DNA from: Steromphala cineraria
Lineage: Eukaryota; Mollusca; Gastropoda; Trochida; Trochidae
Length of the DNA stretch: 64,000 nt
Direction of reading: 5' to 3'
Assembly (NCBI GenBank): GCA_916613615.1
Contig: OU744727.1
Coordinates: forward strand, 22,906,777-22,970,776
Of this stretch, positions 51,901 through 63,977 are shown in pieces (position 1 is the stretch's first letter; every line of letters begins with the position of its first letter). The notes under the pieces were generated by a model that made no database searches, was not told the origin of the DNA, and was given only the letters and a program-made list of their open reading frames with translations. The position numbers and the translations under genes were made by a program.

Positions 51901-54900
51901 CTATAAGATTCACAAGAAGTCTTAGATGAAATACTAATGAAATAATCATATCATAAATGTACCAGAAGGAACTTACAACTCGCAAAGAAAGCAATGACAA
52001 AAAAGACAGGTATAGTTCCTTGAACTTTCTAACAATTTAAATATTTTTCATTAGTTCAGTAAACGAGAGACACAGTGATGTCCAACACAATATTGTTTTG
52101 CTATGAATGAACGTAAATGATCTTATTCATGATGTTAATTCAAAATATCTCACTTGTTCATTCCCGAAAATTTTACATAAATGATCAATAATTGTTTTCA
52201 ATGAAACAATGAAAAAATATAGTCCAATTTACTTGAATACTAGTTATATAACCTATTAAACATTATCAACTCGTAACTGCCATTCTTAATTCTTTTGATA
52301 TGTTTCCATAGTTATGTTTGACTAACTCCGCTTTTCGATTATAATCAAGGCCGCTATCACGTCGTCCGACGTCGATTAGCTTTAAAGGGGCAGTAGCACG
52401 TTTTTTGATAATTTTATATTTTAAAAATTTCAATGATAATTGTATGTTAACACTAAATGAATTATTTTGGTAGTATCAAAAATCTCAATACACAAGCCAA
52501 TCTTCCATAGTCAGAGAGCAAAGTATGAAGATTCACCTAAAATCCATTGGCGGCAATTTTTTGTGAACACCTTTAATTCATTTTGTGTAAGAAAAAGAAT
52601 CGCATGGCTAAATTTTACATTATATAATTGAATTATTACTACTCCATTTAGTTTAAATGCATTGTCTTTCAATTGGAACCATTAATTTTCATTTTCCTGA
52701 CATCACCTTATATTACCCCTAAAAACGTGCTACTGCCCCTTTAAATAAAACGTTTTGCAATAGTCTATGAGAATGGATTACCCTATTGGTTGAGTTTAGC
52801 ATATTTGGCCCCGACAGCACACGGATTAGTTCTTTAATTGTGAACACCTTTAATTCATTTTGTGTAAGAAAAAGAATCGCATGGCTAAATTTTACATTAT
52901 ATAATTGAATTATTACTACTCCATTTAGTTTAAATGCATTGTCTTTCAATTGGAACCATTAATTTTCATTTTCCTGACATCACCTTATATTACCCCTAAA
53001 AACGTGCTACTGCCCCTTTAAATAAAACGTTTTGCAATAGTCTATGAGAATGGATTACCCTATTGGTTGAGTTTAGCATATTTGGCCCCGACAGCACACG
53101 GATTAGTTCTTTAATTGTGAACATGTACATGATTTTCATTGGTATTTGTAACTGAAAATTCAAATATTCCTAAACGCAATTTTACAATGCTTCCCCAGCT
53201 TATATGAGTATGACATTGAATTCACGGATTAAAGTTTTTCAATGAAATCTATATTCAAATTGTAAGTTGAATAGACATAAATTTCAATGTTATGATTATC
53301 AATGCTTGAACATAACATGCACACTTTATTCTTTCAGCACCAAATAACTAAAAACAGGCTTTTACTTTTCAAATAACTGAAATATATTTTTCATTCATTC
53401 TTTCAAAATGGTGATTACAACTCGGCCATTACATTGAGTAATGTAATGAGTATGTATTTCTTGAGTAGGTAGTCACCTTTTCAATCACGAAGGAAATCTG
53501 ATTAATCCAATCTTTCTGTAACATAAAGTGTAAACATCATCAAAAGACTATTAATATATCATTTTGTATAAACGATGTATGAATCTTAATAACAGAGTGT
53601 AACATACAGTATGAATTATTGTATAGTTGACCGTAAATATTTCATTGAATTGTACTTCTGTTATATGGGCTGGGTGTATTCTGAAATTGTCGACAGTTGG
53701 GGTCGACCCAAAAAATCCTTTGATGTGGCGTGTTGTTTTTGTGATGTTGTTTCAACGGATTAAAGTGTGGGTTGAATGGCCTAATTCCTGAATAAATATG
53801 AATTATTGTATAGTTGACCGTAAATAGAATTGAATTGTACTTCTGTTATATGGGCTGATTCCTGAATAAACATTGATGGATTGTAGACTGTAAAAACATG
53901 TGTTCGACAACTTGCAAGGTCAGATCAGCTCATAGTTGCTTGAACTTTTTATACTTACTGACATATTATTTTATTTTGAAAAGGAATATTTTAGAGATGA
54001 ATCTTTTCAATTTGAAATTTGTCGCTCTTATCATTGTTGTTCAATATACTTTTGAATGTACTCGTTGGAATTATATACGGATTTCTCGTGATTTGAGCGG
54101 AGGCGTTTTTATTTACAATCAACAATTCCTTAAAGCAAGCTATCAGCTATATGTCAATCTAGATTCTGGTTAATTTTTAAATACTCGATACATCAACCTA
54201 AATAATCCTTAAACATACCTCATCATATGTTGTTATACATGCTTATAACTTTATTCTTAACTACATCACCTTTCATGGTTTGAATCAACTGAATGCGAGT
54301 CTCAAAGACAGCCAAGAACATATAGAGACTACAAAACGATGTTCTGTTTAATAACATTTTATAAACGAGTTAACGATTTGGTATTTAACGAGCGATAGCG
54401 AGTGGAATATCGATACAATTCAAATACATACCAATAAAATAAAAAAATACATATAAAATACAGCTTAGACTTTCATTCTGCTTAGACTCATACTTTACTT
54501 TACATTAATCCAGACCGTTGTGTCCAATAAAATCATGAATTCCAGAGAGCAATATTCCCTTAGCATGTGCATTGTTGCCAATGTCTGTATTTTTGACGGT
54601 GTCTGTTTACAGAGGCACCCCATCACGTTGACGAGTCTCACCTTGCTATCAGGAAGAACATCAACGAGCTGACCAGAGAGGAAGTTTACGAGCTGAGAAG
54701 AGCCATGGAGAGGTTCCAGGGAGATACATCTGTAGATGGTTACCAGGCAACAGTAGAGTTCCATGGACTCCCAGCCAGATGTCCCCGACCTGACGCTGCC
54801 AATAGATTCGCCTGCTGTATCCACGGAATGGCCACCTTCCCCCACTGGCACAGGCTGTTCGTCACACAAGTTGAAGATGCCCTGCGCAGGAGAGGCTCGC

Positions 54901-57900
54901 CTATTGGAGTACCCTACTGGGACTGGACTAGACCAATGACACATCTTCCAGAGCTTGCTGGCAATGAAACATATGTCGACCCCCATACTGGTGAAACCAA
55001 GGACAATCCTTTCCACCACGCAGACGTTGCATTTGAAAGCGCTCACACCGAACGTCACATTGACGCAAGATTATTTGAACATGTCGACTTTGGACACCAC
55101 TCCGCTCTGTTCAACCAAATGATATATGCCCTAGAACAAGACGATTTCTGCGACTTCGAGGTCCAGTTTGAGATGACTCACAACGCTATCCATGCATGGA
55201 TCGGAGGTGATAAGAAATATTCCATGTCATCCCTTCACTATACTGCATTTGATCCAATTTTCTTTCTTCATCATTCCAATGTTGATCGCATCTGGGCAAT
55301 CTGGCAAGCACTTCAAATAAGAAAGAACAAGCCATTCAAGGCTCACTGTGCCATGTCTTTGGAACGACAAGCTCTGAAACCATTCGCATTCAGCTCTCCC
55401 CTCAACAACAACGACAAGACCTTCAAGAATGCTGTGCCATCCAACGTGTACGACTATGAAGGGCACCTCGGATATCATTACGATGATCTGCAATTCGGGG
55501 GCATGAACTTGGCAGAGTTGGAGGAATACATCCACAAAAATCAACAACATGACAGAGTTTTTGCAGGGTTCTTCCTGGCTTACATTGGAACGTCTGCAAA
55601 TGTCGAAATCTACGTTAACAAAGAAGGAGAGGAACCACACAAGGTTGGAGACTTCGCTGTTCTTGGTGGATCCAAGGAGATGAAGTGGGGATTTGACCGT
55701 ATGTTTAAGTATGACATCACCGACCAAATCAAGGACCTGCATATGAGTGTCAGCGATGGTTTTGCAGTCACTGTCAAAGTCACAGATGTTGATGGAACTG
55801 AATTGTCATCTGATCTGATCAAACCTCCTGCACTCATCTTCGAACCAGGCCACGGTGAGTTTTCATTAACAAACTATTCATAAAGAATAAAACAACACTA
55901 CTCATTTTCTAATTTTATCAAACTTGTCTCAGTTTTTTTAGGTTTGTGAATTAATGTTATGTGCAATGTTATTTGTTTCAGCTGATACCCATGATCACAG
56001 TCACGGGAGGAGAATAAGGAAGAACGTCAACGATCTTTCACCCACAGAGGTTAATGCCATCAGGAGGGCAATGGAGCATCTTCAAGAGGATAAAACAGTT
56101 GGAGGATTTCAACAAATCGCAAAATTCCATGGAGAGCCCAATTGGTGCCCAAGCCCAGAGGCTGAGCAGAAGTTCTCCTGCTGTGTCCATGGTATGGCTA
56201 CTTTCCCTCACTGGCACAGACTTCTCACAGTACAAGCTGAGGTTGCTCTCAGGAGAGACGGTTTCACCGGCGCTCTACCTTACTGGGATTGGACTCGTCC
56301 TCTTAACCACCTTCCAAATCTTGTTGATGAGGAAATGTACACAGATGGTGTTTCTGGTACAGAAAAACACAACCCTTGGCATGATGGACACATTGACTCT
56401 GTTGATCAAAGCACAACAAGGAGCGTTCGTGAAGAATTGTTTTCATCTGTTGAATTCGGACACTACACAAGCATCGCTGAACAGGTTCTGCTTGCATTTG
56501 AGCAAGATGACTTCTGTGATTTTGAGGTCCAATTTGAGATTGCCCACAACTTTATCCACGCTCTTGTTGGCGGAAGTGACCCGTACAGCATGGCCTCTCT
56601 CAGATACACCACATTTGACCCAATCTTCTATTTGCATCACTCCAACACTGACAGAATCTGGGCTATATGGCAAGCTCTACAAAAGCACAGAGGAAAACCA
56701 TACAACAGTGCAAACTGCGCTATTGCATCAATGAGAAAACCACTTCAACCATTTGGTCTAAGTGAAGACGTCAACCCATACAGTGTGACACACGACCATG
56801 CTGTCCCCTTCAACGTATTTGACTACAAGAACAACTTTGATTACGAATACGACACTCTTGATTTCAACGGTCTGTCAATTGCTCAACTAGATCGTGAGAC
56901 ACAAAGGAGAAAGGCCCAAGACCGAGTCTTTGCAGGATTCCTACTTCATGGAATCAAGAAGTCTGCATTGGTTAAATTTCAAATCTGCACCTCCGATTCT
57001 GAATGCCATGATGCTGGTGAATTCTATATACTTGGAGATGAAGCTGAAATGCCATGGCAATATGACCGCCTTTACAAATATGAAATCACACATAAGCTCG
57101 AAAACCTAGGTCTCCACGTTGGTGATAAGTTCTTCATCAAATATGAAGCTTTCGACCTGAATATGGCAAGCCTTGGTAAACACATCTTCCCACAAGCTTC
57201 AGTCGTCCATGAGCCAGCCGCAGGTTAGCAACAATTTTGTCTTATTCATCATTTTATCAATAACTCTTTAACACATAAATTCTTCTGCAGTTCATTTTGA
57301 ATAATGTATCTGTTGATCGTTATCACTCAATTAAGAATTTCAAAATCCCTAAAAGTATTATTTTTCCTCAAACAGGATCGCATCATGCTGATGAATATAC
57401 CGAAGCTGTAACCAGTGCAAGCCACATCAGGAAGAATCTGAAGGATCTGTCTGAAGGAGAGATAGAGAGTCTACGATCTGCATTCCTTCAAATACAAGAC
57501 GAGGGCACATATGCAAAAATAGCTGAGTTCCATGGCAAGCCTGCCCATTGCGATCATAACGGCCACAAGGTAGCCTGCTGTGTTCACGGAATGCCTACCT
57601 TCCCTCACTGGCATCGTCTGTACGTCCTCCAGGTAGAGAATGCTCTGCTGGAGAAGGGTTCTGCAGTTGCTGTACCATACTGGGATTGGGTTGAGGCCAT
57701 CGATCATCTGCCACACTTGATCAACGATGCAACCTACTACAACTCCCGCTCTCAGACCTTCGAGCCTAATCCATTCTTCAGCGGCAAAATCCCATTTGAA
57801 AATGCAGTAACCACTAGAGATCCACAATCCAAGCTGTTCAACAACCATTATTTCTATGATAATGTATTGTTGGCACTTGAGCAGGATAACTTCTGTGATT

Positions 57901-60900
57901 TTGAGATCCAGTTTGAGATGGTCCACAACGTTCTCCACTCCTGGTTGGGAGGAAGGGCAACTTACTCCTTGTCATCTCTTGATTATTCAGCTTTCGATCC
58001 AGTATTCTTCCTTCATCACGCTAACACAGACAGGCTGTGGGCTATCTGGCAGGAACTCCAAAGGTACAGGAAGAAGCCATACAATGAAGCGGATTGTGCG
58101 ATCAATCTCATGCGTACTCCTCTTCATCCTTTTGATATGGACCTGAACCAAGACCCAATGACAAAGAAATACGACAAGCCTGAAGATGGGTTCGATTATC
58201 AAAATCATTTTGGATACAAATATGACAACCTTGAATTCAATCACTTCAGCATCCCCAAACTTGAAGAAGTCATCCATGAACGTATGCATCACGATAGAGT
58301 CTTTGCTGGCTTCCTGCTTCACAACATTGGAACCTCCGCTGATGCTGAGATCTACGTTTGTGTTGACTCTGGACATGGAGAAGAAAACTGCAACAACTAT
58401 GCTGGGTCATTCACAGTCCTCGGAGGAGAGACAGAGATGCCTTTCACCTTCGACAGACTCTTCAAATTTGACATTACCCATACTCTCAAAGACCTCGGCA
58501 TCAAGCTTGACAGTCATGACTTCAACCTGAAACTGAAGCTCCATGGTGTTAACGGTTCCAATCTTGATCCACATGTCCTGCCTGAACCAACAATCATGTT
58601 TGTACCTGGTGAAGGTGAGACAATCTACAAAATCAATGTCATAGTTAATATCTTGTGCAATATAAAATACCTTAATTTGTAACGTATGAAAACTAATTTG
58701 AAGAAATGAAGAAATGTACATGTATATTACGTGGATTTATGACATAATAATTTTCAACAAAAATATAGTTTCATAAAAATAAATAATCTTCCATTAAGCA
58801 GCCTTTAATCCTTATACAACCAATTTCTTACGTCAGTTAAACAATACCAAATACCTTTTCAATTAAACAAACTTTAATACATTGCCGACACAAAAGGACT
58901 TCAAAATGACAACAAGTAAAGTATACGAATCATTTATGAACATACTTTCAGCTGTTGAAACATAACTAAAATTTGTGATTGACAGATTCCCACCAAGTTG
59001 AGGACGGACACACTGAGCAGGTTCTGGTCAGGAGAGAGGTCGGGAGTCTGTCTAGCCAGGAGACCATGTCCCTCATGAGAGCTCTGAGAGCCATGCAGCA
59101 CGATCATTCCCCTGACGGATTCCAGGCTATTGCCTCTTTCCACGCCCTTCCTCCTCTGTGTCCCGAGCCCTCCGCGCCTGTCCGATACGCTTGTTGTCTC
59201 CACGGCATGGCAACGTTCCCCCAGTGGCACAGACTCTACACTGTTCAGTTCCAAGATGCCCTGAAGAGGCATGGTGCCAAGACCGGAATTCCTTACTGGG
59301 ATTGGTTGAGACCCCAGACCCACCTTCCTGAACTTGTCACAATGCCCATCTATCATGATCCTTTGACAAACGAAGACTATCCTAATCCTTTCTTGATGGG
59401 AAGCATTGAGTTTGAGGGTCAAACCGTTCATACAGAGAGGGATGTTGATTTGGATCATCTTTACGTGCAAGGCGAGCACATTTATGACAACTGGTTCTTC
59501 AACCAGGCTATCCTGGCTCTGGAACAAGAGAACTACTGCGACTTTGAGATCCAGTTTGAAATTCTGCATAATGGTGTGCACTCCTGGGTTGGAGGAAAGA
59601 AGACACACTCCCTCGCTCATCTCCACTATGCTTCCTACGACCCCATGTTCTACATACACCACTCCCAGACTGATCGTATCTGGGCTATCTGGCAGGCACT
59701 ACAGAAACACAGAGGTCTCGATGGTAATGAAGCACACTGTGCTCTTGAACAGATGAGGGAACCCTTGAAGCCTTTCAGCTTTGGAAGTCCATACAACCTG
59801 AACGACCATACTCATGATTTCTCCAAACCTGAAGATACCTTTGATTATCACAAATTCGGTTATGAATACGACTCTTTGGAATTTGTTGGAATGTCAATTG
59901 CTGAGCTTGATCATTTCATCACCGAACACAAAGAAGAAGACAGAGTCTTTGCTGGATTCCTTCTCAAGGGATTCGGAGATTCAGCTTCTGTTCACTTTAA
60001 GGTATGCAGACCTGACGACACTTGTGAAAATGCTGGTTACTTCACCGTTTTGGGAGGCAGCGCTGAAATGCCCTGGCAGTTCGACCGTCTCTACAAGTAC
60101 GACATCACCCATACCCTCCACGACATGCACCTGAGGCATGACGATCCATTCACAATCTCTGTTGTTGTCACATCGTACAATGGAACGATCTATGATGGCC
60201 ATCTCATACCAACACCAAGTGTCATCTTTGAACAAGGCCACCGTAAGTGTCTCTGAATTTGTCGTCATAAATGATCAATATTACAATGATAACAGGAGTG
60301 CCTCAGCTTAACAATGCAAATTCGTTAATATGAGTCCCTTTTGGTTTTTGAACAACCCCTTTAACGATACACTTCTTTAAGTTCGCAGAATATCTCACAA
60401 CTTGGGTTGACATAAAATGTTTTGATCAAATTTGACGCCCATACATACCAAAATACAATATGTTCTTTAGGTTTACTCGACATGGTTATTCATACCAAAA
60501 TACAAAATGAAAAAAAAATATATGAAGTTCTTGTAAAGTTAAGTTATGGTCAATTTTTTTTGACAAACGAAGACATCATATCTTTATAAACCTGAATTTG
60601 ATTCGATATATAAATGATGAACATAAGCAGTAATATATGTAGTTCTAGAACACATCCGCTATAATTAAACTGATTACCGCTAAACCTAATAGGCATGTTT
60701 TGAGGGATAACACACATTCGATAAGCATTGCCCTTTTTGAATTATGAATGAAAGAACTCCGTTTCATAACCAAGATGGTTTTATGTTCGCGTTATTTGAT
60801 ATCAAAGCTTCATAAATTAAATATTGCCAAAGCTTTATTAATCCATCCTGTAAATCAAAATTTGAGTTCCAGAGCGATCTTTTATATTAAGCACAGTCAA

Positions 60901-63900
60901 TAAACATATTATTGGCACTTCCCTTTGAATTATAAGAAAATGTTTGTTTCCTTTGTTTGATATAAAATATTTTCTAGTTTTTCTAGTTTATACATTGATG
61001 TGCTGTTTTTAATGACTTTCATAATTCTAATGGTGAGTTAGCAGTTTAGTGATACAGTAGAACACGGATATAGCGAAAACGGATATAACAAACACTCGGA
61101 TATAGCTAAAAAAAATTCAAGTCCCGTCCCTTTATAATATCATTAAAATTATATGCGTATAGCGAACACCGGATATAGCGAACTGAATTCTTTGGTCCCT
61201 TGGAGTTCGTTATATCCGAGTTCTACTGTAGTTGAATCCATTTGAAAACGCCTAATTATCTTAAACAGTGAATATCTAAAACACCATGCTTTTTTAAGGT
61301 GACCTTAACACCCGACATATGACATCCAACCGTGTGAGACATGAACTTTCCCATTTGACGGAGAGAGATCTGACGAGCCTCAAATCTGCCATGAGAGAAC
61401 TCCAGAACGATGATACTGAGAATGGTTACCAGGCACTTGCTGCCTTCCATGGTCTTCCTGCTGGTTGCCATGACGATGAAGGACATGAGGTATATCCAGT
61501 AATGTACCCTTAATTTGTTAAGCTATTTGAAGGGGTTATATTTACTATTGCTAACATTAGTAAGATTTAGTAACGTTCATGTGGATATATTTTATTGTCA
61601 CATTGTCACTCATATTTAGTGTCATTTCTTTTACAAGTGGAGCATGTTCGTGGCCATATAAACATTATTTTACAAGTTGTGTACTTAGCGTTGATGTACC
61701 AATTTAAATACCACTTAAATGCACGATAAAGTAATAACATGTTTCTTTTCTCAATTCAAAAGAAAATGTGCTGTCTGTGAAGTAAAAGACACTGATATCG
61801 TATAAGCACTGTCTTGAATTATTAAAGATTACTGAAGATAAAAACTTCATAAATGTGCAAACGTGGCTATTGTTGCAGATCGCCTGCTGTATTCACGGTA
61901 TGCCTACATTCCCACACTGGCACAGATTGTACACTCTCCAAATGGAACAGGCCCTGAGAAGCCACGGATCAACAGTGGCAATCCCCTACTGGGACTGGAC
62001 CAAGCCAATCCATCATCTCCCTGAGCTGTTCACCAGCCCAGAATATTACAACTTCTGGCAGGATGCCGTGGTTAACAATCCCTTCTCCAAAGGTTATATC
62101 AAGTCTGAAGGGGCTTTCACTGTCCGAGAACCTCAATCTGATCTGTTCCATCTGGACACAAGTGGCGAGGATCATCACTCAATTCTTTTCGACCAAGCTC
62201 TTCTTGCTCTTGAACAGACCGACTACTGTGACTTTGAGGTCCAGTTTGAGGTTCTTCACAACGTTATTCATTACCTGGTAGGAGGAAGACAGAAGTATGC
62301 GCTTTCTTCCCTCCACTATGCATCATATGACCCTGTCTTCTTCATCCATCACTCCTTTGTCGACAAACTTTGGGTTGTATGGCAGGCCCTCCAGAAGAGA
62401 AGGAAGCTTCCTTACAACAGAGCAGACTGCGCTGTCAATCTGATGGCAAAGTCAATGAGACCATTTGATGCAGAGATGAACCATAACGACTTCACCAAGC
62501 ATCACGCAGTTCCAAACACTGTCTTTGATTACGAGAACCTCCACTACAATTACGACAACCTTGATATTGGAGGCAAAAATCTTGATCAACTGGAGGCTGA
62601 GATCAATAGGCGAAAGGGCCACATCAGAGTATTTGCCGGATTCCTGCTCCACGGAATTGGCACTTCAGCTGATGTCCACTTCTCCATCTGCAAGACATCA
62701 ACCGTATGTTTCGAAGCTGGAGTGATCTTCATCTTGGGTGGTTCAAAGGAAATGCCATGGGCCTTCGATAGGAATTACAAATATGACATCACAAATACCC
62801 TCAAACTTGCAGGAATAAGCCCAGAGTCTGTGTTCGATGCCGAGCAACCGTTCACCATCAAGGTTGAAATCCACGCAGTTAACAGCACCATGCTGCCAGC
62901 ATCATCCCTTCCAGCACCTACCATCATCTTCTCGGCTGGAGAAGGTAATTGCGAAACTTCACAGTAAAGGTTCATTAACATCAAATTGATTAAGACAATC
63001 ACGTCATTTGACAGCCTCAAACGATCAATATTTTCATGAAATCCTCAAGACATTCAAGTTTCCCGATGTAAGGTACAACAACGTAACATTTTGTAATTTT
63101 GTATTCCTATTCAAAAAGGTTTGCAACCATTCATAGAAAATTTTAAATGATTAGTTTCAAACTGAAATAGAACTAACACACTGGAGTAGAACAGAGCCGT
63201 GCTGAGAATAAGAAATAGAAGATGAAACATTATTACTCTAAATGGGAATTTAGATTAATTCATCACAGAGCACACATAATAATTACGATCAATGAATTGA
63301 GTATACAAATAGATAAATTGTAAAAGGACATGTTCATGGGTAAGCGTAAGTTTATATTTATATTAAAAGTACTGTAAAAGACCGATTTGACCAGAGTTGC
63401 AATTAACAATTATTTAACAACATGAAATTGTTAAGAGCGAGCAAAAACGTATGTAAGATTGTAACCTTTACTGTTTACAAAAGCTATGCTAGTTAAGACG
63501 AACGAGTTCAGGGCTCTATTTGGTTTAGTTTGGAAGCGACACGGGAAGCTAAACGTATTTATTCTGAGTATGAAACGTTGAAGGAATCATGTACAATCTT
63601 ATTTTTGTAAAGGTAAAACTCTTTCTTCGTGAACAGGCCAAATGGAAGTGAACATTTGCAATTTTACAGCTTATTCTAACGCTTGTTTCTGTATAATGAA
63701 TTACAATTACAAATAATGTTTAAACACTGAGGATATTGAACATTGCTTCTTACCATTCAAGGACATGAGGATGAGGAACACTCTAACTATATTGCTGGAT
63801 CTGGCGTAAGGAAGGATGTGACAAGTCTGACTGCATCAGAGGTTGACAATCTGAGACACGCCATGGCTGCTGTTATGGCCGACCATGGACCAGAGGGATA

Positions 63901-63977
63901 CCAGGCTATTGCAGCCTTCCACGGCAGTCCCCCGATGTGCGAAATGGACGGACACAAGGTGGCTTGCTGTGCCCATG
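45939..63977 (+). CDS. Gastropod hemocyanin subunit (signal peptide, FU-a to start of FU-g), incomplete at right edge
   Basis: A secreted, multi-domain type-3 copper oxygen carrier. Coding exons are 45939-45983, inferred 48228-48243, 48635-48987, 49311-49531, 50044-50298, 50904-51310, 54613-55854, 55982-57223, 57376-58614, 58986-60242, 61299-61489, 61879-62944 and 63762-63977, all in phase, about 2,583 codons. Each FU has an alpha-helical copper domain (FHG, CCxHG, WHR for CuA; HNxxH and xHH(S/A)xxD for CuB) and a beta-sandwich domain ending near PPxLIFEPG. The Cys two residues before the second CuA His, which forms the thioether bridge in this family, is kept in every FU. Linker introns are all phase 1. 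Gastropod subunits usually have eight FUs, so the rest of FU-g and FU-h should lie beyond the window. FU-a matches abalone/keyhole-limpet FU-a best. In the animal it is made by specialised cells and circulates as didecamers. Confidence 0.97.
48228..48243 (+). CDS. Inferred 16-nt micro-exon completing the hemocyanin signal peptide
   Basis: A strong acceptor (TTTAATTTCATTTCAG) is followed by AGAGGCCTCTGTCTCG and a donor GTAACT. It takes the phase-0 donor of exon 1 and gives phase 1, exactly what the acceptor at 48635 needs. The joined product reads LFIERGLCL then ETVVRKNAEHL, close to the mature start ENLVRK of abalone hemocyanin. The alternative is a direct jump to a weak acceptor (AAAATAG at 48603) adding about ten odd residues. 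Confidence 0.55.
48635..51310 (+). CDS. Hemocyanin FU-a (four exons)
   Basis: Exons are 48635-48987 (CuA), 49311-49531 (up to HNAIH of CuB), 50044-50298 (last CuB ligand) and 50904-51310 (beta-sandwich), with intron phases 0, 2, 2 and then the phase-1 linker. CuA ligands are in AAFHG, CCLHG and MWHR; CuB ligands are in AHNAIH and FLHHSNVDR. The common PHWHR reads PMWHR here; the changed residue is not the copper ligand. Beta-sandwich marks are FVLGGPTEMKWGF and a sequon in VNGTQL. The block WYRGEITDIG to DALEQDEFCKFEIQFELAHN is nearly the same as abalone FU-a, which fixes the identity. Confidence 0.95.
52381..52745. mobile_element. MITE with 25-bp perfect inverted repeats
   Basis: TTTAAAGGGGCAGTAGCACG plus TTTTT at 52381-52405 is the exact reverse complement of 52721-52745. 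The element is 365 bp, AT-rich and non-coding. It lies in the FU-a/FU-b intron of hemocyanin. A degraded copy is at 40937-41276 and a partial one lies inside the duplication at 52838-53114. Confidence 0.88.
52561..53114. repeat. 277-bp exact-looking tandem duplication
   Basis: The unit 52561-52837 is followed directly by 52838-53114 with no difference found by eye. The unit spans the right half of the MITE, including its right inverted end, plus about 92 bp of unique flank. The junction phrase TTGTGAAC recurs at 52561, 52838 and 53115. The boundary microhomology and identity suggest a very recent slippage or unequal-exchange event, or an assembly artefact. Confidence 0.9.
54613..55854 (+). 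CDS. Hemocyanin FU-b (single exon)
   Basis: An uninterrupted 414-codon exon between phase-1 introns. CuA ligands are in EFHG, CCIHG and HWHR; CuB ligands are in THNAIH and FLHHSNVDR. PYWDWTRPMTHLPEL and ALEQDDFCDFEVQFEMTHN are standard family blocks. A sequon is present in GNETYVD in the copper domain, while the usual late-loop sequon site reads DVDGTEL without Asn. It ends FEPGH just before the donor. Confidence 0.96.
55982..57223 (+). CDS. Hemocyanin FU-c (single exon)
   Basis: The same exon length as FU-b (1,242 nt). A His-rich linker DTHDHSHGRR precedes the domain. CuA ligands are in KFHG, CCVHG and HWHR; CuB ligands are in AHNFIH and YLHHSNTDR. No N-x-S/T sequon was found in this FU on reading, unlike FU-a, -b, -d, -e and -f. 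The donor is GTTAGC, weaker than the others, but the phase fits. Confidence 0.96.
57376..58614 (+). CDS. Hemocyanin FU-d (single exon)
   Basis: A 413-codon exon. The linker GSHHADEYTEAV is His-rich like that of FU-c. CuA ligands are in EFHG, CCVHG and HWHR; CuB ligands are in VHNVLH and FLHHANTDR (Ser to Ala next to the ligand). The late loop carries a sequon in VNGSNL. The PYWDW block is followed by VEAIDHLPHL rather than the commoner TRPxxHLPEL. Confidence 0.96.
58986..60242 (+). CDS. Hemocyanin FU-e (single exon)
   Basis: A 419-codon exon, the longest single-exon FU here. CuA ligands are in SFHA (Gly changed to Ala), CCLHG and QWHR (His before Trp changed to Gln, not a ligand). CuB ligands are in LHNGVH and YIHHSQTDR (Asn to Gln). 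All six ligand histidines remain. The late loop has a sequon in YNGTIY. The exon begins after GACAG at 58985 and ends CAC C|GTAAGT. Confidence 0.95.
61055..61228. mobile_element. Small pogo/Tigger-like MITE in the FU-e/FU-f intron
   Basis: A 174-bp element whose ends CAGTAGAACACGGATATAGC and (reverse strand) CAGTAGAACTCGGATATAAC are inverted repeats, with TA on both outer sides (61053-61054 and 61229-61230). Internal GGATATAGCGAA phrases repeat the end motif. CAGT termini and TA duplication are typical of pogo/Tigger-type non-autonomous elements. Confidence 0.85.
61299..62944 (+). CDS. Hemocyanin FU-f (two exons)
   Basis: Exons are 61299-61489 and 61879-62944, split by a phase-0 intron immediately before IACCIHG, so between the first and second CuA ligands. 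CuA ligands are in AFHG, CCIHG and HWHR; CuB ligands are in LHNVIH and FIHHSFVDK (Lys for the usual Arg, Phe for Asn). The late loop carries a sequon in VNSTML. The first exon uses an AAG acceptor (TTTTTTAAG). Confidence 0.95.
63762..63977 (+). CDS. Hemocyanin FU-g, first exon (rest beyond window)
   Basis: Begins with an acidic/His linker GHEDEEHSNYIAG, then GVRKDVTSLTASEVDNLRHA, AAFHG and VACCAHG. The frame ends at a donor CATG|GTTTGT in phase 1, directly after the second CuA ligand. An intron at this point differs from FU-f, which is split nine codons earlier in the domain. The continuation lies past position 64000. Confidence 0.9.

Larger units (their letters stand above)
51311..54612. other. 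Hemocyanin FU-a/FU-b linker intron
   Basis: A 3.3-kb intron (phase 1), the longest after the signal-peptide intron. It holds the MITE and the 277-bp tandem duplication listed separately. A phrase shared between about 53611-53671 and 53798-53857 (ATGAATTATTGTATAGTTG, TGTTATATGGGCTG) is a second local duplication. No other gene. Confidence 0.7.

Noticed and set aside
53898..54173. 91-codon open frame in the FU-a/FU-b intron
   Set aside because: AT-rich, without domain, splice support or unusual composition. It is expected by chance in a 3.3-kb intron.
58934..59662. 242-codon minus-strand open frame opposite FU-e, and similar ones opposite FU-a to FU-d
   Set aside because: These are antisense shadows of long hemocyanin exons, with no domain, splice support or start context.
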